Notes under the pieces: model-generated | The model's database searches: none | Seen by the model: only the letters and a program-made list of their open reading frames with translations | What the model was told of the DNA's origin: nothing | Position numbers and translations under genes: made by a program | Source of the DNA: Haplomitrium mnioides | Lineage: Eukaryota; Marchantiophyta; Haplomitriopsida; Calobryales | Length of the DNA: 22,701 nucleotides | Direction of reading: 5' to 3' | Assembly: GCA_049999725.1 (NCBI GenBank) | Contig: JBNGIS010018542.1 | Location: 37,390 to 60,090, forward strand | In this document: one piece after another, positions 1 through 7,588 of the stretch | Layout: the number at the start of each line of letters is the position of its first letter | Numbering within the stretch: the first letter of the stretch is position 1

Positions 1-67
1 AAAAAAAAAAGTTCATGTTCTGAGTAGCCTGTTTCTGGTTCAAAGTAGCAGCTGTTAATATCGGATG

Positions 68-1563
68 AATCCCCAATTCTCCCTAGTGATGAAGGAGGAG
101 ATAGACAAACTCCTAGAATCTGAATTCATTTACCCCGTCCTCAACAGTGAATGGGTATCCCCCTAGTAGTGGTACCCAAAAAGGTGGGGCAGGACGGAAA
201 GAAGAAAATCCGAGTATGCCAGAATTTCTGAAAGCTAAACGACGCCACGAAAAAGGACCACTACCCATTGCCTTTCACAGATAGGGTGCTGGATTTGGTG
301 GCAAGGAAGGAGGTGTACAGCTTTCTTGATGGGTACTCAGATTATAACCAAATCTGGATTCGAGAGGAGGATCAGCTCAAGACAACATTCACCACGGAAT
401 GGGGGGTGTTTGCTTTTAGAAGAATGCCATTCGATCTATGCAATGTACTAGGTACCTTCCAACGAATGATGATGAACATCTTCCATGACTACTTCAGGAA
501 ATTCCTAGAAGTGTTTATCGACGATTTAGTGGTGTACGGCAAGCTGGAGGACCATGAGAGGGATGTAAGGCTCACCCTTCAAAGGTGCAGAGAAACGGGG
601 CTGAGGTTGCACCCAGACAAGTGCTTCTTCGGAGTGAAGGAGGGGATACTCCTCGGACACCGGATATCAAGCAGAGGAATAGAGGTAGATCAAGAAAAGA
701 TCACCAACTGGATAAATGTGGCATTTCCTACCAACCTGAAAGAGGTGCAAGGATTCCAGGGGTGCGTCGGATACTACCGCAGATTCATCAACCAATTCGC
801 CTCAGTGGCTCTACCCCTCATCCAAATGACCAAAGGAGGTAGTGCATTTGAGGCCACTCCTGAAAGATTGGCAAGTTTCAGAGAATTGAAAGAGAGATTG
901 GCAAGCGCCTCCGTATTGGTTCCTCCTAGTTGGGGAAAGGACTTTCATGTGATGATGGACGTTTTAGGATTCTGCATTGGAGCGGTGTTATCCCAAGTGG
1001 ATGAGAAGGGACGCAATCACCCAATATACTTTGCCAGCAGGCTACTGGCACCAGCGGAGAAGAACTACTCTGCAACAAATCGAGAAGCATTGGGAATCAT
1101 CTATGCCTTGAAAAAATTCAGGCATTATTTGTTGCAGCATAAAGTGATCATCCACACGGATCACAATGCACTCAAGTATATGGTGAACAAACCAGACGTC
1201 ACCGATCGGATTGCGAGATGGGTACTTCTCTTGTAGGAATTCGATGTTGAGGTCAAGATCAAGCCCGGGAAAAAGTATAGCAACGCATATTTCTTCTCTC
1301 GGATTGCTGGGGCTGTCAATCAGGAGGAGGTAGGCGATCAATTCCCTGATGAGAACTTGTTCCAAGTAAGGGTCGGAGGGACCACGAATTACGCTCTCAT
1401 CACTGAATTCCTCTGTTCAGCTCAAATCCCCCAAGGCAGCATCAGACAGGAGACTGCTGTGTTCCTTAGAAAGGTAAGGCCATACCTCTTGATCAAGGGG
1501 ATATTACATAAGAGAGGGTATGACGGGATGATCAGACGCTGCTTAGAGTGAGATCAGTCGACA
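68..1563 (+). pseudogene. pol: Ty3/gypsy reverse transcriptase - RNase H (disrupted)
   Basis: Enzyme that would copy element RNA into DNA and degrade the RNA strand. The N-terminal RT part reads NPQFSLVMKEEIDKLL from 68. A one-base loss in the C-run near 158-163 then shifts the frame into the normal LVVVPKKVG block. From 268 a long open stretch shows the RT motifs YSFLDGYSDY (about 316-345), the palm motif FIDD (514-525) and LLGH. RNase H follows, with the first Asp in MMDVLGFCIGAVL (958), the Glu in NREALGIIYALK and the Asp in IIHTDHNALKYM, so its acidic residues are kept. In-frame stops at 229-231, 1234-1236 and 1549-1551 all sit where the family has Arg or Gln. After 1236 the same frame continues through the linker (EFDVEVKIKPGKK) toward the integrase. 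Clearly a pseudogene; family assignment is secure. Confidence 0.95.
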
Positions 1564-2694
1564 GTGGTGATGCAGACACTTCATAGAGAGGAGACAGGAG
1601 GCCACTTTGCAACCGACACCACAATCAAGAAGATTCTGGATGCAAGATATTGGTGGCCCACCTTGCACAAGGATGTGCGTTTTTGGGTGAAGAGGTGTGA
1701 TGCCTGCCAAAGGATGGGGAGGCCTGCAACAAACCAGCACCATCCTCTGGTACCCATCATTCCATTAGCACCTTTTGAGAAGTGGGGTATAAACTTCATC
1801 GATCCAATTGCACCTTCCATCCGGAAGGGCAATAGGTACATACTGTTGGCCATGGATTATGCTACCAAGTGGGTGGAGGCCAGAGCAATGCAGAAGGACG
1901 ATGCCAAAACGGTGGCAGCCTTCCTCTATGAGCAGATGTTCTGCAGATTCGGTCCTCCTTTGGAGCTAGTCAGCGATCAGAGGACATACTTCATCAATCA
2001 GGTAATCAAAGACTTGACCCATTGGTACCTAGTCAAGCACAGAAGTACCACAGCTTACCACCCCAAGGTGAATGGCCTAACAAAAAGAGCCAATGGAATC
2101 ATAGGGAAAATACTCAGTAAGACAGTAGCAACAAACAAAGTAGATTGGGATCTGAAGCTGCTTACTGCCACCCATGCCTACAATTTGGCTTACAAGACTA
2201 CAACAGGGTATAGTCCTTACTTTTTGGTCTTTGGACAACATGCCCTGGTGCCTGTAGAGTATGAGGTACCCACTAGAAGAGTGCTGGAGCAGGAGAGGAT
2301 GGCTAAGGATCAGAGTAGAAGGGAGAGACTCTATCAACTGGAGAGCTTGGAAGAAGCCAGAGAGATAGCCCAAGGAAGGTTGGAGCACCAACAAGAGCTC
2401 AAGAAGAAGCAGCATGATAAGGAGCTCAAACCAACTAACCTATGGGAGGGCAATCTGGTGCTGTTGTGTGACAATAGGTTTGTGCATTTCCTTGGGAAAT
2501 TGCACACAAGGTGGATGGGACCATTCGTACTAAGCAAGCTCCATCAGAATGGGTTAGCAGAGGTGGAAACAATGGAGGGTCACAAGTTTGCCAACCGGGT
2601 GCACTTCGACAGATTGAAAAAATACGAGAATCAAGAGGAGAAGGAAGAGGGCCTAAATGTGACACCATCAAAGATGGCAAGCCAACAAAGGTAA
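1564..2694 (+). pseudogene. pol: Ty3/gypsy integrase domain (open frame, catalytic residues lost)
   Basis: Integrase would insert element cDNA into the chromosome. It lies in the same frame as the upstream RT and is the C-terminal part of the same polyprotein, so the apparent start at 1564 is only the restart after the stop at 1549. The HHCC zinc-binding module is intact: His7, His14, Cys45 and Cys48 of this stretch. In the core, the first Asp is Asn (WGINFID, residue 77), the second Asp is present (VSDQRTYF, residue 138) and the Glu is Lys (NGLTKRANG, residue 174). Two of three metal-binding residues are therefore gone. The end of the frame shows the usual C-terminal integrase fold region (LLCDNRFVHFLGKLHTRWMG) and stops at 2692-2694. 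It is open for 376 codons but cannot be catalytic. Confidence 0.93.
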
Positions 2695-2695
2695 A

Positions 2696-2698
<3 letters not shown>

Positions 2699-2730
<32 letters not shown>
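2699..2730 (+). repeat. (GT)16 microsatellite
   Basis: Sixteen perfect GT units follow directly after the integrase stop codon, in the 3' untranslated part of the gypsy element. Short ORFs across it on both strands (runs of CV or TH) are artefacts of the dinucleotide. Confidence 0.98.
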
Positions 2731-2732
<2 letters not shown>

Positions 2733-2854
2733 CGTAGGGAGGGCGTTTTGTGAGGATGTATTGCAACAGTTACGGAGGCCGGACAATGACCACTCATAAG
2801 AGACAACCAACAGAGAAGGGAGATGAAGGGTGTTCACGGGGTTACTTTACACTT

Positions 2855-2864
2855 AAAGGGGGAG
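2855..2864 (+). other. Polypurine tract of the gypsy element
   Basis: The purine run AAAGGGGGAG lies immediately upstream of a TG (2868) that starts a long repeated block. This is the expected position of the plus-strand primer of an LTR retrotransposon, just before the 3' LTR. Confidence 0.75.
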
Positions 2865-3550
2865 TTATGTCAGCCAGTGATTTGGAGCACTAAGGCAGAA
2901 TTCAAGAAATCGAAAGCATTTCTGTCACAATGACCCTTTGCAAGTGTGAAGGCCTCTCAAGAGCCACGGATTACTCTCAAACAGCTAGTAAAGAGCAAGG
3001 CGCATGATTCTTAGGAGGAAAACAAGATCTTGGTGGAAGGATGAGAAGAGAGCAGTGATCGCCAGCCAGGGGAGGGGTCCCATTTCAAAATCCAAAGCAA
3101 GCCAGCGGGAAGCTGTGGGCCTCAGGAGGATGCGAGGATCGTGGTCGAGCAGGAGAGAAGGGAACGCCCACTCCAGGCGAAGTGATCCGAGAAGAAAGAA
3201 CGGATCCACAAGCAGACATCCGAAGGCAATGAGAGGAGGCAGATCGCGGACATGTCCTGCAGCGGCCACCAATCAGGAAGCAAGGATCGGGGACGAAATG
3301 AGGAGGTGAGATCGTCACAAGGGCGAGCAAGGCCAGGGAAGAGGGACGCCTTGATCCCACAAGTAGGAGCGCGTCCTGCAAGGGCCGATCGAGCTAACTC
3401 TTCGAATCCGTGGATCCTAGCGGAAACGTGGAGTTCTCTGAACGCTCCGCGAGATTCCACGGAAACGTAGCGTCTCCAAAGCGATTCACGGGATTCTATG
3501 GAAGACGTGCAGCTCTAGGGAGTCCGAGGATCTGCGGGAAGTCGCCTTCC

Positions 3551-3569
3551 TAAGTGGGGATCCCACTTA
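3551..3569. repeat. Inverted repeat TAAGTGGG-gat-CCCACTTA
   Basis: Perfect 8-bp arms around a 3-base loop. The same structure stands at 4727-4745 in copy B with loop gag. A second, imperfect GTGGG...CCCAC pair follows at about 3595-3608, directly before TTAAAAGGGA. Conservation in both LTR copies suggests a structural or regulatory role, but none is known to me. Confidence 0.7.
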
Positions 3570-3702
3570 ACAGGGTTCCAATCCGTCTTACGACGTGGGA
3601 ACCCCACTTAAAAGGGATCAACGAAAAGTCCAACTAGGGAGCGAGGAGGAAGGCCTGAAACAGTGACATATCGTGGGTTTGGCCGAAGGAAAATGGGAGA
3701 GT

Positions 3703-3850
3703 GCCGGAAGAGTGATTCATCAGAGATCTGAGTGGAAGAGGATCAATGAAGCCGAAGGGGTGACTTAGCGCGGATCCGACAAGAGGAAAAGCAGAGGAGA
3801 GCTGAAAGGGGGACAAATCATCGAACGGTCCGAAAGGGTCTTGTAGTTCT
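3703..3850 (+). repeat. About 48-bp minisatellite, three units in copy A
   Basis: Units begin with a GCCGAAGG-like motif at 3703, 3751 and 3801 (GCTGAAAG), so spacing is 48 and 50 bp. The same family is expanded to roughly eight units in copy B. Confidence 0.6.
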
Positions 3851-3951
3851 TATATCGAGCTTTTAGAAATGTTAACAAAGAGAGCCTCGGGCGCGCGCAT
3901 AGTTCTTATTTCGAAGAGACGACGAAATGGCAACATCGGCACAAGTTCTTA
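3845..3951 (+). promoter_or_regulatory. Triplet of AGTTCTTA motifs, copy A
   Basis: AGTTCTTA occurs at 3845, 3901 and 3944. Copy B has the same triplet at 5374, 5430 and 5472 with nearly identical spacing (56/43 against 56/42). The middle motif is part of a 26-base block that is identical in the two copies (3883-3908 and 5412-5437) and contains GGGCGCGCGC. A regulatory role is inferred only from this conservation. Confidence 0.35.
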
Positions 3952-4036
3952 CTCGGCGAGCGAAGGGAGTCCGTAGGGGTTCTTCGGATGACGTGGTGAG
4001 CGAAGGGAGTCCGCATCGGTTCTTCGAATGACATAG

Positions 4037-5518
4037 TATTAGCCAGCGATTCAGTTGCCTAAAGAAGAATTCAAGAAATTGGAGGAATCTTTGGCACAAA
4101 TACCCTTTGAAAGTGTGAAGACCTCTCAAGAGCCACGGATTACCCTCAAACAGCTACTAAGAGCAGGGCGCATGGGTCTTGGGAGGGAAACATGATCATG
4201 GCAGAGGAGATGAGGAGGGGACCAGGATTACCAGTCAGAGGAGGGGCCACCTTTCAAATTTTGAAGCAGGCCAGCGAGAATTCGTGGGCCTCAGGAGGAT
4301 GCGGAGATCGGAGCCTGGGGAGAAGGAAGAGAGCGGCCACCCATGGCAAAGCGATCGTAGGAGGAAGAAGAACGGATCCACAACAACGAAATCCGACGGC
4401 ACTCCAAAGGAAGTCAGATTGTGAGGGTCCTACAGCGGTCACAAATCGGGAAGCAAGGATCAGGAGCTGAAAGGAGGAGGTGAGATCGTCACGAGGACGA
4501 GCAAGGCTAGGGAAGAGGGACGCCTCGATCCTGCAAGTAGGAGCGCGCCTTGCAAGGGCCGATCGAACCCTTCCATTCGAGTCCGCAAATCCGGGCAAAA
4601 ATGTGGAGTCCTTGGATGGCCTCGTGAGATTCCACGGAAACCTGGCATCTCCGAAGCACTTCGCGGGATTCCACGGATGACGTGGCGGCACCAGGAGGCC
4701 CGAGAATCTACGGACAGACGCCTCCCTAAGTGGGGAGCCCACTTAACCGGGTTCCGATCCGTCTTACTACGTGGGGACCATAGTTAAAAGGGATCCGCGA
4801 GGAAACCAACCGAGGACCAAGGAAGAGGGCTCGAAATAGCGACTTATCGGAGATTTGGCCGAAGGAAAACGGAGAGTGCCGAAGGGATGATACATCAGAG
4901 ATCCGAGCGGAGGAGGAGCGGGGAAGCCAAAGGGACGACTTGGCACAGATCTGTCAAGAGGAAACACAAAGGAGAGCCGAAAGGGGGACAGATCACCAAA
5001 CTGGCCGACGAAGAGCGAGTGAAGGCAAAAAAACAACTTGTCAACGATCCAGTTCAAACTAGACGCATCAGTAGTGAAACGATGATCCATTGTGAACTGT
5101 CCAACGGGAAGAAAGCTGAGCCAGAAGGGCGATATAGCGCCTATCCGGTGGGGGGAAACAAAGGGTACGCCGAAAAGACGATCTATCGGTGAATCGGGTG
5201 GCAAGATGAGGGTGGCCGAAAAATCAAGATAACGCCGGTACGACCGACGGAGGAGCAAGTGGTGCCAAAACGGTGACTCTTTGCAGCTTTGGCAAGCACA
5301 ATGGTGAAAGTTTGATGGGGTGCGGCCGGCATCCAAAAGTTTGAAAGGGGCGAACGGTTTGAAATGGCCTTGTAGTTCTTATATCAAATTTTTGGAATGG
5401 TTAGCAAAGATAGCCTCGGGCGCGCGCATAGTTCTTACTTCGAAGATATGTTGAAACGGCGATATCGACACAGTTCTTATTCGGCAAGCGGGGTAAGTCC
5501 GCAATGGCTCTTGGGACG
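4037..5518 (+). repeat. LTR-derived block, copy B
   Basis: Diverged direct repeat of copy A, about 310 bp longer. The extra length comes from more units of the 48-bp minisatellite (about 4878-5260) and the less repetitive stretch after it. It starts at TATTAGCCAG and keeps the inverted repeat (4727-4745), the TTAAAAGGGA stretch (about 4786) and the AGTTCTTA triplet. It then runs without break into block C, so B plus C probably represent the more complete LTR. The 162- and 189-codon minus-strand ORFs here have no recognisable domain; the longer one repeats itself because of the minisatellite. Confidence 0.78.
4878..5260 (+). repeat. Expanded 46-50 bp minisatellite in copy B
   Basis: GCC(G/A)AAAGG-type unit starts are visible at 4878, 4926, 4976, 5120, 5169 and 5215, with one or two more degenerate units between. 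Typical unit content is GCCGAARGG, then a GAC/ATC stretch, then GATCYG, then RAGAGGAAA. Confidence 0.6.
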
Positions 5519-5593
5519 ACGTGGCGAGCATAAGGAGTCAGCGGGAGGGCTTCGGAAACGTGGCGCGCTAGGGAGCTTGGTAGGGTTTCCGAA

Positions 5594-5958
5594 GGTCAAC
5601 TTTGGAAGAAGGGTCTGCCCGACGGCCCGCCTACCCCTTTGCGGGGCGACATCAGATGGCAGCCTTCGGACGATGTGGCGTCTTGGGAAGCACGTAGGGG
5701 GTTCTGTAGGTCAACCTTGGAAGGAAGTCAGTCGACAGTTCGCCTACCCCTTTGCAGGGCGGCGTCGGATGACACCTTTCGGAGGACGTGGCGACTCCAA
5801 GGACCCCAAAGCAACTCACAAGACACGCAGCGCAAGGAGAAGAGTTCCTCGGACCTCAGGCAATGTATAGGTCAAGTACAGAAGAAGCAGTCAGCGCGAC
5901 GGTCAACCTACTCCTTTGCGGGGCGGCGTCGGACGGCAGTGCAGCGGAGGACGTGGCG
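5594..5958 (+). repeat. Three GC-rich units of about 85-90 bp (copy C)
   Basis: Units start with GGTCAA at 5594, 5709 and 5870 and end with GATGTGGCG or GACGTGGCG near 5680, 5792 and 5958. The core is GACGGTC, then GCCTACCCCTTTGCGGGGCG, with a small CCCC/GGGG stem. Homologous units occur in copy C' at 7656-7998. These short repeats create several artefactual ORFs. Confidence 0.85.
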
Positions 5959-6394
5959 CGTAGAGAGTGAAGTGGGATCTACATGGGAATCTGTGGAGAT
6001 TCCGTGGACGGGGTTCCGAGGGGTGCTTCGGAACTTGATTCCAAAGAACCTCTTTGGACTTGGTTCCGTGGGAATCTGCAGAATCTCTTCCTGCAAGATT
6101 CCTCGGACTCCTTGAGAGGTTACCGTTGTACTTGTCGTTCTTGATCAATTGAAAAGACACGCGACTCGATTTCCTTTTCCGGGGTAACTGGATTAACTAA
6201 CGAGGGAGCCATGCGTCGCATTCTCCCACTTCGAGCTCAACGGCCATAACGACTATTCATCGGATCGGGGCTCGCGGGATCAGCGCATAGGAGGGAGTAT
6301 ACCTTGGTGGCCATCGAATTCTTGGAGGTTGATGCACATGCAATCTTAAGGCGCGAGGCGACTGCACGCAAAGAGGAATCGTAACGAGAGGGGC

Positions 6395-6995
6395 TGGAGT
6401 GGGAATTCAATGAGAAGACCACGTGAAGCGGGTGTACTAGCTCCAAGGGGGCCGGGGGATTTAGAAGAGGACTGGAGGGGCACCGAGGATTGTAGAGTGA
6501 GGAGCTCTGAATGCTCAGGCGATCCATGTGACCTTATCCTTGTAAGTGGACCAAGGTAGAGGTGTACCGATACGGGGTCTCGAAGGGATTCTGGCCGGCT
6601 AAAACTTCGGGAGAGGCCACCATGAGAGGACTTGGGGTCGTCTCTGCATTCTCTGTGTAGGAGCATCACGATCTGAAGACAAGGAAATTGCAATGAGGGG
6701 CAGATGGAGTGGGAATCCAGTAAGAAGATCACGTGAAGCAGGTGAACTAGCTCTAAGGAAACCAGGGGATTTAGAGGAGGATTGGAGGGGCGCTGAGGAT
6801 TGCAGAGTGAGGAGCTCTGGATGCTCGGGCGATCCAGGTGACCTCATCCTTGCAGGCGGACCAGGGCGAAGGTATACCAATATGGGGATCTAGAAGGGAT
6901 TATACTCGGTTATGACTTTGGGAGAGGTCGCCAAGTGAGGAGCTTGGGGTTGTCTCTGCCATTCCTTGTGTGTGAGTATCAACCCAGAGTGTTCG
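6395..6995 (+). repeat. 310-bp tandem duplication inside copy C
   Basis: TGGAGTGGGAATTCA at 6395 recurs as TGGAGTGGGAATCCA at 6705. The two segments stay collinear through GAGGAGCTCTGRATGCTC and GGGAGAGG up to the gap at 6996. Copy C' has only one such segment (from about 8435), so the duplication is specific to C. Both units carry a CACGTG G-box (6420 and 6730). Confidence 0.85.
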
Positions 6996-7005
6996 NNNNN
7001 NNNNN
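6996..7005. other. Assembly gap (10 N)
   Basis: A run of ten Ns, probably a placeholder gap. Comparison with copy C' suggests that about 300 bp (matching roughly 8735-9060) are absent here. Confidence 0.97.
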
Positions 7006-7588
7006 TACATTCTGCATTGTGTTTTAGAGTTTTATTAGCTTAGAAGACATCAAGATAGTTGAGCAGACCCTGGGAACAGCCTTGAAGGGGGAGTCCAATC
7101 CCTTGACACAAGTCTGGTATCATGGGGGCAAATGCTATCTGTTTTGATTTTGTTGCATAGAGTAGGACTTAGTGCATTCTAGGATAGTTAGGAATATCTG
7201 GACCAGTTCTGTGACCACCCTGAGAGGGGGAGTCCACATCTCTGGTAGTGTTCAGTTGTGCAGGTCACCAGCACCATTCTCCCCAAGCACAAATAAGGTG
7301 GCAGGGCCTAAGTCATTGGGTCCTCTGAATAAAGCGGAAGAATCACACAAATCATAGCTGGGTGTTATGGATGTGGACTTGAGAATGGTTGAGCAACTGA
7401 CTTGAATGCAACTAGAAGTGAGAGAGAGTGGTGTGTTAAAGGCTGAAGAGGAAAGGAAGAATCCTTAGAGCCTCAAAGTGGTAACTGGCAAGGGGCCATC
7501 TCAGAAAAGAACTTGAAAGCCCGTAAACCGTCCTCCCTTGCAACCAAAGCGGGACCTGAAAAGGTTAAGGCCCGGAACAGGGGAGCAA

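Larger units (their letters stand above)
1..2867 (+). mobile_element. Ty3/gypsy LTR retrotransposon, 3' internal half (decayed)
   Basis: The region carries RT, RNase H and integrase in that order, the order of Ty3/gypsy elements, and ends in a polypurine tract followed by a TG-starting repeat block. Gag, protease and the N-terminal part of RT lie outside the window or are lost. No chromodomain is seen after the integrase: the polyprotein ends in a typical non-chromovirus tail (GKLHTRWMGPFVLSKLHQNG, then RVHFDRLKKY). The element cannot be autonomous because it holds a frameshift, stops at 229, 1234 and 1549, and a mutated integrase triad. The first 60 bases begin with an A-run and show no recognisable coding content. 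Confidence 0.93.
2868..4036 (+). repeat. LTR-derived block, copy A (duplicated with copy B)
   Basis: It begins with TGTCAGCCAG right after the polypurine tract, so the left edge is taken as an LTR boundary. The whole block is repeated, diverged but collinear, from 4037 (TATTAGCCAGCGATT). Landmarks shared with copy B include a region around AAGAGCCACGGATTA (2959 against about 4127), the inverted repeat at 3551-3569, GGCCGAAGGAAAA with a roughly 48-bp minisatellite, and three spaced AGTTCTTA motifs. Copy A ends with two tandem units of about 43 bp (GAGCGAAGGGAGTCCG ... TTCTTCGRATGACRT). The sequence is GC- and CpG-rich and holds no believable gene; the ORFs of 60-112 codons are unrelated frames through the repeats. 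Confidence 0.8.
5519..7588 (+). repeat. LTR/leader-like block, copy C of a 2.07-kb direct repeat
   Basis: The full block is repeated as copy C' from 7589. Order of contents: ACGTGG-bearing 43-bp motif, three GC-rich units of about 90 bp, a stretch with repeated TTCCGTGG/GGAATCTG motifs, a 310-bp segment present twice, an assembly gap, then a less GC-rich tail with two GGGGGAGTCC motifs and the conserved strings AAATAAGGTGGCAGGGCCT and GGGGCCATCTCAGAAAAG. The tail resembles the 5' leader or the U5/leader transition of an element, but I do not recognise the family. No open frame has a known domain. Confidence 0.8.

Noticed and set aside
2435-2806. Minus-strand ORF with poly(Thr-His)
   Set aside because: Product of the (GT)16 microsatellite antisense to the integrase gene.
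4254-4742. 162-codon minus-strand ORF
   Set aside because: Shadow frame in the GC-rich LTR copy B; the homologous part of copy A encodes different, shorter frames.
4767-5336. 189-codon minus-strand ORF with repeated PF-LSF...PFGF phrases
   Set aside because: It lies inside the LTR-derived block; the phrases come from the 48-bp minisatellite, and copy A has the same frame broken. No domain is recognisable.
5397-6115. Overlapping plus-strand ORFs of 157 and 158 codons
   Set aside because: Arg/Ser-rich frames through the roughly 90-bp tandem units; the second copy C' does not keep them.
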